From Escallonia rubra (taxonomy: Eukaryota; Streptophyta; Magnoliopsida; Escalloniales; Escalloniaceae), in the NCBI GenBank assembly GCA_033065855.1, contig JAVXUO010001298.1:310001-374000 (forward strand): 64,000 nucleotides of DNA, in the 5' to 3' direction. Below the pieces are notes generated by a model. That model did no database searches. It had not been told where the DNA came from and saw only the letters and a list, made by a program, of their open reading frames with translations. Of this stretch, positions 1 through 12,737 are shown piece by piece. Both the position numbers and the translations under genes were made by a program. Position 1 is the first letter of the stretch, and the number at the start of each line of letters is the position of its first letter.

Positions 1-2885
1 CTGGAGTTCTAGGGTCTCTACTCAAGGTTTCTCTGCTGCGTGTAGGTTCTCTGATAGGAGTTTTTTGGTTCTTGGTTTCCTGCTGTAGGTTGGGTGGTGT
101 TTGGCATGTTACTATGATGTCTGGTATGGGCATACTGACACCGTGGAAAGGGATTCGGAGGATAGAAGGGGTTCCGAAGTGCGTGAGAGGTGGGATCGTA
201 CCTTGTTCAGTCGATTTGTTGAAATCTAAAAAAAAAAACGCTGGCCAAGTGCAATGTGCGGTGCAAGACTGTTGGTATCGCATTGAATGCATGAAAGGAG
301 TCTATAGATTTCACGCGACTGCTCGGAATATGTTTTTGGTAGGCAGTCCTTGGAATCTTTGGAGTGATATGTTGATTCTCAAAGCTTGGAATAGAACACT
401 AAGGGCATGTTTGACACAAAAAAAAAAATTTGGTTTTCAGTTTTTAAAGAGCAGCTTAATTTTTATTTTTTTTTACAAAAACAAGTGGGTGTTTGATAAC
501 CCTTTTTTTTGTGTTTGGTAACCTTTTTTATTTTGACTTTTTTTTTGTGGTGGCGGTGGTGGGGCGTAGCGGTGGTCGATGGTGGTGGTGGCCCGCAGGC
601 GACCGTCGATTGTCTCGGCAATCGCCGGCAGTAGCTGCCGGCGGCCGGAGGTGGCTGTCGGTGGCGGCGGTGGGTGGTGGGTGGTGGCTGCCGGAGGTGG
701 CCTCCGCCTAGCGGTGGTGGCCACCGCCCGCCGCCGCCCGGTGGTGGCTGCCGACGGCCGGAGGTGGCTGTCGGTGGCTGCCAGGCGATGGTGGGTGCGT
801 TGTGGTGGAGGTCTCAAAAAAATAAAAATAAGTGAAAGTTTTTTTTTCCTTTTTTTGTTTTTTACTCTACAATTTAAAAAGTGGTTTTTTAAATTGAAAA
901 AAAAATGGTTACCAAACGCTCCTTTTTTTCCAATTTTTAAAACTGAAAAAAAAAAGAACAAAAATAATGAGAAACGCTACCTAAGTATCTATTCTGTTTT
1001 CAAAAAAAACAAAAATCAAAACTAGTTTAGTTTTTATTTTTTACGAAAACAAATGGGTGTTGCCCAGTGTTTATTTTGAGTGTTTGATTACCCAATTTTT
1101 ATTTTGAGTTTTTTCTTTGGTGGTGATTGCGGTGAGGGTGGTGGGGCGTGGTGTGACAGTGGCCGGCGACGGTGGGCGTCGGGCATCAGTGGATGGTGGC
1201 GGTGGGAGTTGTTGATCTTAAAACAAAAATCAAAACTGAAAACACAAAACTCCAAAATGAGAGTGTTAAAAAACAGCCTTGTTTTATAAATTGATTTTCA
1301 AAACTGAACAAATAAATAAATAATTCTCCAGTTTTTACCAACCAGTTTTCAAACGCTACCTAAGCTTCGTGAACAACGGTTTCAGTTTGATTAGATTGTC
1401 ATGTGGGTTTATCTACGTCCTCTGCCGTTCGAGTATTTAACGACGTGGATGCTGCGATTGGTCATGCCGCCGGTCCGATGTTGAATGTGAACTGGCCTCA
1501 GGCTGGGCTGAGGCAATATGACTATAATCGAGTCAAAGTGCGTGTTAATCCATACAAGTGATTGGTTTTTTTTTAAAAAAAAAAAATTCCCAATTGGGAA
1601 ATCTGAAAGAACTGCAAGCGACTGGTTGAAGGTACGTCTTTGGAACTTGTGGAAGATCGACGATCTTGGTGGGATTACATTTAGCTATGAAAAATGTTTC
1701 AAGTAAGTTTCCGATGTGGTTTGTTTGATCAGCCTCTCTGGTTACATGTGTACGAAGAATCTCAATCAAGTGCGCACAGCAGTGGAACAGAATTATGCTC
1801 ATACAGGATTAACGAGGCATTGTGAACTGCTGATGCAAGTTAATTTGATTCTGGGATAATGGCATCATGGGCATGGCCGAATACTAGTTCCAAGCGAACT
1901 AGTCACGTTCAGATGGTGGACGATATGGATGGTCCGTCCAATCTTTGGAGGATTTACGGGGGTTACAAATTTTAGAAAACTCGCTGGCCGAGGATTCAGA
2001 GTCAAGGGAGCATCGGACTGAGTCTCCTGTCATTGACTGGTGACTCCGGTGTCGCCAATGTCACTGCCGGAGGATTCAGGTTCATTCTATGTTATCAAAT
2101 TTCTTCTGGTTCGGCGAAACTAGTTGGGATCATCTGCACCGGGTAAGCTAAAATCATATGGCAAATCTGATGGTGCTTAGCAAAGTATTCCCTATGGTCG
2201 AAAGCTTTTGCTTAAGGGATTATGGTGTCAAGTCAAGATCAAGTCTTCCTTCGGCTTCTGGGATATACTAATTGGGCACCTGGGTTCTCTGCTTACTCTA
2301 TTGCTCAGTTAAAATCCTCCAGTACGAAGCAGAGGAAGTTGTGGGATGTTCAGGATAGTCAGGAAGGTTGGCTGGTAAGTAAGCAGCTCATATTTCGGCA
2401 GATGTCGTACAAGCCATTAGTGACCTGTATCCGTCCAGGTTTTGTTATGCGGAGCAATGCTACTAGGCGCCCCATGAAACAGAGAGATTTAGTGTAGGAT
2501 CTGCTTATCATCTGCTGGACTTAGAAGGCAGCCAGCCATTCCCTCAGTTGCATGGCTACTCTTGTGGAAATTGTAACTTCCTCGTAAGATCATTTTTTTT
2601 CTGCTGGCAATGTATTTGGGACCGGCTTCCAACTCGGGTGGCGCTGCATCGTGGAAACCTAATTGATAATATACATCTTGCCTATTATGTCTCGATCATC
2701 TGGCAACGTGATGCGGTTAGACCGGTCAGGTTTGGAGGGAATCTTGGTCTTTCAGTTTGGTTGGTGGCATGGCTGCTATAACCTTTGAGTTCTCAGGAAA
2801 GTCTTTTCCAGGCTTTCAGGTGTATTGCTTGCACACACTGGTGCATATGGATTGCGAGGAATCAGTTGGTGTACTCAGCAAGATG
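1..2885 (+). mobile_element. Degenerate LINE (non-LTR retrotransposon) relic
   Basis: Decayed coding sequence in several frames. Around 270-400 and 1364-1560 the reading resembles the DUF4283 domain of plant LINE ORF1: a stretch ending SPWNLWSDMLILKAWNRTL, then after the inserted MITE and a frameshift WVYLRPLPFEYFNDVDAAIG. From about 2490 to 2870 the reading resembles the zinc-binding C-terminus of LINE ORF2 (FSVGSAYHLLDLEGSQPF, then FCWQCIWDRLPTRVALHRGN, and CIWIARNQLVYS near 2850). The reverse-transcriptase core that should lie between these parts is missing, so the copy is internally deleted as well as frameshifted. The left end may lie outside the window. The domain readings are seen directly; assignment to an L1-type LINE is inference from family architecture. 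Confidence 0.72.
403..1360. mobile_element. PIF/Harbinger-like MITE (double unit) inside the LINE
   Basis: The insert starts GGGCATGTTTGAC and ends AAACGCTACC, imperfect terminal inverted repeats of the GGSCNTGTTT type. It is flanked by TAA at 400-402 and 1361-1363, the 3-bp target duplication usual for PIF/Harbinger elements. Removing it rejoins the LINE coding sequence. The interior has two similar units: 403-981 (which also ends AAACGCTACC followed by TAA) and about 985-1360. Each has T/A-rich arms with TTTTCAGTTTT and TTTGATTACC/TTTGGTAACC motifs around a GC-rich core of GGTGGT/GGCGGT triplets. It encodes no transposase. Open frames across the core are low-complexity artefacts. Confidence 0.75.
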
Positions 2886-3116
2886 CTGCATAACTTTGCA
2901 TGATCTGAAAATATACGTGCATTGAAACTTTAACCTCACAAATAAAGCATCCTACGAAGTACAGAACAGACCCTCCTCTGCCAAGCTGCTTTACTTTCGT
3001 AAATAGATCACAGATCGTCACTATCTCTGCTTTCCTTCTATACAAGTTCAAAAATATATAGATCAAAGAGAAATGGCGGGGAAAATGCATGCTACGCACG
3101 GATAGAAAGGCAACTT

Positions 3117-6100
3117 CTACAAATCATCCTCAGATGATTTCCTCCTGAGCCTATCCCTCTCCCAAAATGCAGGCCTCACTGTGTCGAGGGACATCTTCCC
3201 GCTAAATCCTTCCGGTGCCTCGCTTGATATTGGGCCACTGTAATGTTGATGCTGCGGCTGCTGATCAGACCAGATCCTACCGCTCCTGTTGCCCACATCA
3301 TATCCTGGTGTTGACATGTGACTCGAGTCCATCATCGCGTCACCCTCAAGTATACGCAGCACCTTTCACCAAAGAAGATTTTAACAAATAAGCAAAATGC
3401 AAGGGAAATTGAAGCCGTTAAGATTGATGGATGTCGTCAACTGAAATTTTTCGATGTCATATTTCCTTTATCTAGTACCGTATACAGGAACCACGTGAAA
3501 CAATGAAAAGCAGTGACATTATTTCCATAACTATGAAATAAATTGCAAACTTTATATAACGTGACTTAGGTATTTTCATAACCTTAAAATAACATCAATA
3601 CCGCTTTTCATAGCGCACTTCTTGATCAACTTTGATATTACTTAAAACATCACTTATGTTCTGCTAAAATAATCAGAAATAAGTTCCCATCGACCAAAAC
3701 TCTACAAGTTGCATTGATAAGGCAGATCGCTTAGAAATCAAATTAGCTTAGTTTAAGAGGCAACTCAATGGGTTCATCATCGTTATGTCTCTTACCTGTG
3801 ACATGTGAGGTACAAGATGCCTCGTAACTAGGAATTTCTAAGCTCAGAAAATATGTCTCTTACCTGTGACATGCGAGGCCGTGCATGAGGATCCCTCCTA
3901 ATGCACAAGGATGCAGCATGCAACATGCAGTAGACATCCTGTTCCGAATAACGGTTTTCTAGCCGAGGATCGATTAATTCATCAGTGGCATATTCCTCCA
4001 ATAATGGGCGTGCCTGTCACAATACATGCACATTAAAGGTCAACAAAGAACCTACAAGCCAACAACTTAACCACTTTCAACTTTGTTTTGGCAACTGCTG
4101 ATGACTTTCCACATGCATGGGGGAACAATATATTAACTCTTTAGAAAATTGACAAGGTTATAAAACGCACCCATTCTGTGAGGCATTGCTGGCCCTTGGG
4201 GCGGTTAAGATCCACCGCTTTTCTTCCAGTTACAAGTTCCACCAGTACTACTCCGAATGAATACACATCCGCTTTTTCGGTGATCTGGCCGCTTTGAGCA
4301 TATTCTGGAGCCAAATATCTATTTGGAGCAGAACAGTTATTCGAGTAGTAATTGCATAGGAATTGTCCGGGTAAAACATAAAGCACTAACTGAGACTTAC
4401 CCAAAGGTTCCAATTACTCTAGTTTCCACTCCCGTGTCTCCATCAGGCTGCCATCTAGCTAGGCCAAAGTCTCCAACCTTACAGAACATGAATCTGAGTA
4501 AGATCGTTATGCTTAAAGCCTCTATTATCCCAGTACTCAAATTTTAGAGTTCTAACCAAAAGCTGAAAACCCCGATGGCTTAAAGAAGAAGAAGAAAATT
4601 GAAGATTTTTGCTAGATGTTAGAGGTATGCAACAGCTTAAGTACAAGTTCACAGGTTCAATAATTAATTAGTAGGAGGAAGATCAAGATATTTCCATACC
4701 AGTGGTTCAAAATCATGGGTGATGAGAATGTTGTTTGGCCGCATGTCACGGTGCACAATGCAACCCACTCTGCATTCTTCATGAAGATATCGCAGTCCTC
4801 GAGCAGCTCCCACAGCAATCTTTTGACGTGCAGACCACTCTAATGGATCTTGATGCCGTCCTGTGTAATGACAATATCCTGGATAAGTTTGAAGCTATGA
4901 AACACTAGCAAGCAGCAAAGTATATAAAGGAGTCTATATGTGCCAGATATGCCACAATGAATTGAAAAAGGTATAGTTTTAGCACTCCAGTTCAACTATC
5001 ACGTTCCCTTGATCTGGAAGGATCCATGTTTCCAAATTTAGTTATACGGTATCGAAAGAGGCCCTCTCTAATAGTTGTCAGACTGAACTTGCAACACCTT
5101 CATATGCAAAGGTCAAATCTCTTTTATAAGCACAGAGTAATCCTATATCTTGATATTATGCACACATGCAAAAGCTATATTCTCCTACAAGTCCAATATG
5201 CAAAGAAAAAGAGTAAAAGGGACAAGATACAGCATGCATTCAACACTGAACATATAGTGCATCTGCATCTTAAGAAACAGTAATTACCATAAAGATGAGA
5301 ATCCAATGACCCGTTGCAAATATACTCATAAACCAGTAACCTTCTTCCATCCTCAATACAGAAGCCAATCAACATGACAACATTCCGGTGTTGAGCACAA
5401 CTCAAGACTTCCACTTCTGAACAGAATTCTTGGTCCCCTTGAGAACTTGCCAGCTTGTGTTGCTTGACAGCAACAGCCCGGCCATCTGGTAGGACACCTC
5501 TGTGGACAGATCCAAACCCTCCTTCCGCCAAGAAATTAGCTTGCGAAAATCCTCCAGTGGCAAGCTCCAGCTCAGCATATGTGAACCACCTTGGAGGTTT
5601 TCCAAAAACAGGCGCCTTGTGCTGACATATTGAACACAAAGGAGGAGGGCCAAGAGGTGCATTTCTGGATAGAGAAATTGCCTCTCTAACATTTCCACTG
5701 AACTCCAGATCAGATCCACAATTCGGCATTCCATATCCAGCTTCTCGATCAAGTCTAGTGAATTTCTGAAGCAAGGCCTTGGTGGTAGAAGTTTGAGCCC
5801 GATTATTAGATCTTTGTGAACCTTCTTCCATGTGTTGTGACGACTGACATCTTGAAGTTAAGATATCTGCCATCCATGGTTGGAAACCTAAACTTGAAGA
5901 AGATGCAGAGAAGTCTTCGCTGTCTGTGTCTGAACTTGATTCGTCAAGCTGCAGGTTACCTTTTGCAGCTAGCAGTAGTTCCTCCTTCTTTAGGTCTCCG
6001 TTCACGTCAGAGATGAAAAATGGCGACGTTCCTGGGTCGGAGCTCGAAACTGATGAAGTTCCAGCTTCAGTTGCACTAAATAATTCGGGACTACTTGTTG

Positions 6101-7356
6101 GAGTAACCACCGGTCCTCGAATGGAGGTCAAGGCCTCATTTTTGTTCTTCTGTTGAGTCAAAGATAATTGATCTAGTTCAGAAGGTAATGAAGAGGAGGC
6201 TGCCTCGGGTCCAGTTTTAGGTGATCCAACTAAATTTAGACGGAGAACTTTCGGTTGTGATCGCTTCATAACCACAATGTTGCATTGCAACTCTTCCATG
6301 CAGCGTTTTTCTTCGTGCTTGAGCTGTCTGGAAGCAATGAAAACAAAATCATCAATGTGACAAACCTGCAAGAAGTAATAGAACTCAGCACAGAAATAAG
6401 AAGTTTACTTGTCCAGAACAACCCAACTAGCTTGAATCCTTTTGGCCTCCGCAGCCACAGCCCCACAGGGGGATCCAGCAACGATTTTAATCTTCACATT
6501 TACCTATATTAACGGAATCACAAAACAGGAACAAAATGTAATCAAGCCGTGATTAGAACAGTAGGAATTTGGACAATTTTTAGGCGCTGACCTTGTTAGG
6601 ATCATAAACATCTTGGAGCTGAAGGATCATTTGGGAGCATGAATCTGTAATGTCAGATTTCTGGTCTGAACTAGTTCCTAATTGAGACCTTCGGTGGCCA
6701 CCAGCACAGTCTCCAGCAAATATTGGGAAACCCCATAACTTTCTACCTGAACCAAAGGGAAGTATAAACCGTCAATTGAATATCTTCAATTGAGATTCTA
6801 AATCTTAGTTGCTGCATTCCTTTTAACAGAATCCATGCTACTGCGTGAAATTGGTTATTGCAGGAAACCTATTGATTCCCATCAGTGTCAAGAAGTATAG
6901 AAAGCAACATTAGTTCTTTCCATGATCAGATCATGAGTTTAGCATTAGAAAAAATCCGAAAAATAGAAGGACCACGCACTTCTTTCCTTATTGGCATCAA
7001 GAAAATGAAAACAGAGAAATCACACAAGACATAACAAGGGTCGGAAATCGGAATGATCATCAAAGATATATGTCCAAAAATCAACTATCACTACATATTT
7101 TTTTTCTTTTTTGGGTATCACTACATTTTAACAAACAAAAGAGCATGAAACTAGAGGGAGGTTATATAGGGGTACCAGAAAGTTGAGAAGGAACAACCAC
7201 AAGCAGTGTAATGCAATGCCCAGGTTGAACCACATGAGTCAAAGCCCACACTAGAGCGGTCTTTGGGATATCTTTCGACGCCTTAACGGCAACCACAACT
7301 TTCTCAGCAGCATCCGAACCCTTGTCCTGCTTCCCCGCCTTCAATTCCCTACTCAT
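3117..7356 (-). CDS. Receptor-like cytoplasmic kinase with N-terminal USP-like domain
   Basis: Nine exons on the minus strand: 7356-7176, 6746-6592, 6503-6409, 6327-5288, 4860-4700, 4477-4401, 4318-4171, 4013-3864, 3362-3117; about 750 aa. Residues 15-140 form a universal-stress-protein-like alpha/beta domain ([20 protein letters not shown] near the start). A Ser/Thr-rich linker follows, with repeated SSSDTDSED-type acidic clusters, then a kinase domain from about residue 380. Visible kinase motifs are the glycine loop [12 protein letters not shown], the VAVK lysine, catalytic loop HRDMRPNN (the usual HRDLKPEN lysine is Arg), DFGLARW and [20 protein letters not shown]. There is no signal peptide or membrane segment, so it is probably cytoplasmic. 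The family is close to plant proteins annotated 'inactive protein kinase SELMODRAFT_444075-like'. HRD and DFG are kept, so loss of activity is not evident. All junctions are GT-AG and stay in frame. Substrate and pathway are unknown. Confidence 0.9.
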
Positions 7357-8560
7357 TAGTCCCGGGGGGTGGGGGGCGGGCGGCGGCGTTCGTTTACTTG
7401 CCTACTCTTCCTTCAACAGATCCAACCAATCAACCCGAAATGATCACAAGAACACAACCAGAGAGAGCATTTTTGTCTAAACCAAGCAACAGCAAGAAAA
7501 CAGCACAAGCTCGTAATTCTCAGTCCTCAGGTATGTAAATTCGAGAACATGCTCACTGTTCTCCAGTACTGCAGTACAGTATATTGGTACCGAACCTCTC
7601 CAAGGACAATACCCTTTTTCACCAACAATCCCAAAGAACTTTCCAACTAAATTAAGAAATGAGTGAACTCCTTCCCTGTGCACTTATAAACCCTCAAATC
7701 AATTTGAGCTGGTTCTTACCCTTGGCTCAGATTAAAGAAACCCTTTAGCTGTGAATATTCCAAATCCGTAGAACACTAGTTGCTGAGAGAAACAAATGAA
7801 TCCAAACTCTGATGGAACTCAACGTTGTTCCAGAGCATCAATCCACTGTTTTGGCACATGAGGGTTTGTACAACAACACGAACAGACACGTAATAATACA
7901 ATACAAAGCCAAAGTCCAACGCAAGGTAAAGGCGTTTCTTTATAGGCTTTTCAAATCAAAGAGTGAGCTGGTTTCCCAGATCCAAAAATGAACCTCCCTT
8001 TCCTTTATCAAATATGGAACGACACCAGATTCCACCTATGCACAACTTTTTAGCTTCACAAAAACCATGTCCATCCACTCCAAAGCCAAAACATACGATC
8101 AAATCACTGATATGACACAAGAGAAGACTTCCACTTAGCTTTTTCCTCGATAGATATCACTCATTAACCTCAAAGATTTTAACCAAAATCAACACCATAA
8201 ATCCCCAAATGAAACGCGACAAAAAACCCTTCTTTCCTGTAAAATCAAGAAAAAAAATATCATCAGTAAAAGTAGCAAAATTTCATGTAAAAAAGATATC
8301 CAGAAATGGGTGAAAACAGAGCTCAATGGTATCAAAAGTAGTACTAGAAATTGATGGGTTTTGTTGGTGTTAGTAATGGATCATTCAGTGACAGAATCTC
8401 TGCTTCCTTTCGTGCTCTGCTTTCAAATCAAAATAGCAGAATTACACGGCAAGGATTAAATGCTAAGAGATTCAAGTGAGACACAGAGAGAAGTAATGAG
8501 AGCGCCAAAGTGAGAAGTAAAGAAATGGTTTAATGTGGGCTTTGAATTTAAGGTTCAACC
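7357..8560 (-). promoter_or_regulatory. 5' flank / probable 5' UTR of the kinase gene
   Basis: There is no coding sequence here. A G-rich run lies just upstream of the start codon (7362-7386 on the plus strand). The rest is AT-rich with several acceptor-like and donor-like motifs, so a 5' UTR intron is possible. No convincing TATA box was located. Confidence 0.4.
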
Positions 8561-10865
8561 AACCTCACCGACTCAAATCCAAAATAATGCAGGAAACATA
8601 AACTCATAGATTTTGATAACGAATGAGTCAATGCCAAACATATAACTATATCATCATCAAGAGTACCTACACGCAGATGCATTGGCAGAGTGAACGCGTA
8701 TCTCTTACCCTTTGTCAGAGCCAACTTTGTTTTTGTACTCACAGCAATCCACAGTCTGAGCAGGTGAAATGTGAAAAATAGCCGTGGGACTTTGCTTTAC
8801 ATGATGCCCTTTAAAGCTTTTGTTTGCATTTCAAATTTCTTAGGTCTTGGTTTGCTTTATATAAAGATTAACCTGATCAAATTTTTTGTGCAAAGTAATA
8901 GGTTCAATTTTATGGCAAATAGAATATTTATGTGGCTCATATGGCGGGTTTTTGTGGCCGACATATTAGTTGTGGAAATTCAATTTAATTACTAACTCAA
9001 TATTAAATAAGTATCGTTTTGCAAGTTAAGACTAAGATAAAAGTAATAAGTGAAGTCAACATTTAAATGTGCTAAACTTCTTTTAAGAACCACCAGAAAG
9101 TTAAATGGAGAACATTCAATTTAACAGACCGAGTATCAAAAAACAAACTATCGTACCATTGTTTTTAGTTTGGGGGAAAATTTACAATAGTTTGGCTCAT
9201 TCATTTGTCATATAAATTACAATATTTGCTTTTATTCCTTACTTTCATTAATTACACTTGGATTCTAATGTGCATAGCTAAATAAACTATTTCCCTTTTC
9301 TCCGATGTAGACATTATATATTCTTAACTTTTCTCTCAGGGATACACTAAACGGGTATTACTGCAATCCATCTTTTCTCGAACGAACCTCTTTACTTTTC
9401 TCAGTTATAACATGTATCGTTCTTTTGATTCACCATGTTATCTCAACTTTGTATCAAGTTAAACGTGACGTCTTTACTACAGAGAACCACTTGTACAAAA
9501 GTATTTATCATTACAATAACTTAACGAGATAACAATTTTTCTCACCCCACAAAACGAATCTACATGTTCGATGCGATTCATTGTTAGTCAAAGCGCTAAA
9601 CTTTCCCTCATTCCACAAAAATTCACAACTAAGCAACTTCGGATAACCAAGCAAGGGCTGCTGTATTATGTGTTCAACCATTGTTGAGGTAGAAATCATG
9701 GTAAAAAACAACTAGCAAGATGGCCACAAATTAAACACACGCAGAAACCAGGGGTTTGACAAGATCTTTTGAGTTCAAAAAATATATGTGCAGGGTGCAG
9801 TCTTCTCTGGATCTGGTTTAGCATGGACTCATCTGTAGTGACAAAAAGCTGAGGCTTGGCTTTGAGGTTGTCTTCAATCTTTTGATTCATTTTTAAACAG
9901 TGTTTGGTCAGGAGATCCGATCCGCGACCTGCTGCTGCCTGCTGAATCGTTTTTTGAATCCAAATGAAATGATGGCGTTCATACGTAGTGGACCAACAAC
10001 CAGGGCAATCCATGCATTAATCTTGTATTTTTCTCTTTTAATAATTCTTGTCCTTTTTTGTCTGAGAGATGGGGCAATGATGGAGCTGATAAACTTTTCT
10101 TGTGAAGAATTAAAAGCGAACAAGACAATTATTTTCAAATAATGCCCAGCTGGATGTTTTTTGAAATATATCCGGTACAAGACACCAAAGCAGCAAAGCT
10201 AAAGCCAAATACTTTTCCTCTTGAGGAATTAATGCATCTATCTATGTTCCTGATTATTATTATTATTATTATTATAAATAAATAGAAAAGTTTTGACTGC
10301 ATGCAAGTTATAGGAATAGTTTATAACCCCGCACACGGTGAGAAGTTAATCTCAATGAACTCCTTGAAGTTAGGGCATAATCATTACAAGCAAGCCATCG
10401 TCTTTTAAAACTTTATATGTCATACCAGAATCTTAAAAGTTCGTAACACATATATTCTTCCATTTTAATGTCGTTTGTACTTAATATACATTGTGTTTAT
10501 GTCTGCGTACGTATTGTATTTTCAAATGACAATACAAGACCTTTTTCACCCTTAACTTTTTGAATACTTATTACGCTTTCGGTAATAACACACTCCACGA
10601 CGCACTTCTTTTTTATGTGCAATTAATTTTGATTTAGCCATCTGGCCACTACTCTTGTTCTGTAAAGTGCATTTTCTGGTATATTCATTCTAGTTATTTC
10701 TACATATTCTTGTGATGATAAATCGTAATGATACAGTTTTAGTGTAGATCGCTGATAGAACGCAGTTTTGGTAATAAGTTGCCTATGCAAAACACTCTTG
10801 GTCACTTCTACTTCAATTTTTGAAAAGTGTTGGCAGCATGAATTCCATAAAAACACCTAGCAACA
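8561..10865. other. AT-rich intergenic stretch without recognisable genes
   Basis: Only short open frames without family resemblance occur. A simple (ATT)n run is at 10253-10275. A minus-strand frame at 9696-10180 has two overlapping open readings but no motif I recognise. I treat the region as non-coding. Confidence 0.5.
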
Positions 10866-11082
10866 CCTAGTATTTTTTTTTTTTGTTAGACCACCCGGTT
10901 TCCGGACACCCCACTGGGGCCGACTAATCCGGGTTCGAGCCGGGCAGGACCACATGGGCGGAAAAGCTCTCCCTACCAAGTTTTTAACGCAGCTGCATTC
11001 CCAGGGCTCGAACACGAGACCACTGGTTAAGCTAGGACAACCCCTTACCAGTTGACCTACGCGCTTGGTGGTCCTAGTATTT
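10866..11082 (-). mobile_element. tRNA-derived SINE with target-site duplication
   Basis: Read on the minus strand the element begins after the duplicated site near 11072, has a pol III box A (TAGGTCAACTGG) and box B (GTGTTCGAGCCC) with tRNA-like spacing, continues for about 190 bp and ends in a 12-13 base A tract. On the plus strand that tract is the T run at 10873-10884. Flanking copies of CCTAGTATTT lie at 10866-10875 and 11073-11082. Box A, box B, A-tail and direct repeats together make a SINE the best reading. It encodes no protein and depends on LINE machinery in trans. Confidence 0.85.
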
Positions 11083-12008
11083 GAATTTGATCATTAAATG
11101 AATGCCCTGAAAATTACGTAACCACATGCTCAGTTTTGCATTTAATTCAAATCTTACACACAGCCCCACAAAGTCATGAATCTTAACGGGACCCGCCGCC
11201 GTTATCCATTCCCGTCAATTCTGCTTTTTCCCCTCTCTACTCCAATTCCCGAGGCAATCGGATGCCGTTTGTCAGCTAACGTCCCGCCGTTACCTGACCT
11301 GACTGTGTCACGTCCCATTTACCATCAATTTTACTGCGGACAGTAAAGTCTGCGTCGGGACGGCGACTAAACGGCGGTGTTCGACGGCTGTCGTCCGTCA
11401 GTTCCAGGCCCCACGTTCTACGGATCCTGTCTTACAGCTTTCGAACCTGCGAAACATTTGATTATGTTTTCCGAGGATGTAAATTTTAATATCTTCTGAC
11501 TGATTTCCTTAAATTATGTGAAATTCAATTTATTTTTAATTCAGTGTCCAAACCCACGTCATCATTGGGATTCTTAATTAGTACAGTGGGAATATTTAAT
11601 TTAGCTTGGCGTAATTGGACGTGACAAAGTTAACCCTCAGAAATAGCAAAAAGACAAGTGGACGTGCTAAGTAGAAATTCTATTTCTGGCGTTGCCCATT
11701 TTTTTATTTTTGAAATATACCCTCATTTTTTGTGTTTTTCTTGTACTAAGAGCTAATAAATTTACTCAAACGATTCGAGGGAGCATATCGAAGCATACAC
11801 ATAAGTGTTTCACGATTCTTTGCTCTAGTTAGTTAGATCTTAAAAGCATATATGTATTATAGCCACAGCTTCGTGTATCTCATTCACGATTGTAGATGGT
11901 TGATTTGAGAGTTTGAAGAGGTGAACATAACTCGTAATCGTAGGAAGACTAATGCTTGTGGGACCATTCCAGCCAAGAGGGACTCCTCTACATGAATAGA
12001 CTTTTGAG
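11083..12008. other. Intergenic, no gene seen
   Basis: Moderately GC-rich around 11160-11450 (several CCGCCGTTA-type motifs), then AT-rich. No splice-compatible coding series or RNA gene was recognised. Confidence 0.45.
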
Positions 12009-12009
12009 T

Positions 12010-12735
12010 TGTGTTTGGCGTGTATAGGATCAGGGCGGATAAGTCTGGAAAACATGTCCTAGGCCTGATAAGCTACAAACCTTATCCCGCATTTGGACCA
12101 AACTCATATTACAGACTTGATGGGATTATCTTACCACCTTCAAAATCGACAAAACCCACCATGTGACCATCATAAACCTACCACATGACCCCCAACACCA
12201 TGAACACGTACATCACCACGTCAACACGTCCACCATCAACGCACCACCACGTCATCAGGCCCACGTACCACCACCACTGCAACCACCACTAATGGCCACC
12301 AACTTCCATCACCCACCATCAATGGCCACCAACATCCATCACCCACAGATCGAAACCCCATTTACCTTTTCCCTGCCTGTTGCCCAATCAACCGCCACCA
12401 ATTGCTCGATGCAGACACACGCACTAACGGACGCCACAACTTGCCTCTACCCTCACCTCAAAGGAGACAAAAAAAGGTCGGCGGTGAAGATGGTTTTCGT
12501 GGAGGTGGTGCGCAGCCAGTGGTTGGTGCTACAGTGCTTCTCTTTTCCCTTTGGATCAATGTATTTTATCCCATGGGCCTGGATTTATAAAAAAAACCAC
12601 CAATCTAGTATCGTTGTCTCACTCGACTGGGATAAAAGTAGTTCATTGGATATGTTATCCGCCCCTTAAATGCGTGGCCAAATGTTAGATATTTTTATCT
12701 TATCTGAAACTTTTATCCGGCATTGCCAAACACAT
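12010..12735. mobile_element. Non-autonomous TIR element with GATAAG-type subterminal repeats
   Basis: The left end reads GTGTTTGGCGTG and the right end GGCATTGCCAAACAC, giving terminal inverted repeats around GTGTTTGGC. Both flanks inside the ends are packed with GATAAG/TTATCC motifs (for example near 12036, 12067, 12085, 12130, 12630, 12655, 12697 and 12713), the arrangement of subterminal transposase-binding repeats. A (CCA/CAC)-rich core at 12170-12360 produces a long artefactual open frame. No exact target duplication was found, so superfamily is undecided (hAT-like or Harbinger-like). Confidence 0.5.
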
Positions 12736-12737
12736 CC

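Noticed and set aside
473-1025. Long open frames on both strands over the 540-800 region
   Set aside because: They are low-complexity GGT/CCA-triplet readings in the core of a MITE, open in several frames at once, with no domain.
12163-12669. 168-codon His/Pro-rich open frame
   Set aside because: CCA/CAC-repeat core inside a TIR element; no homology, no splice context.
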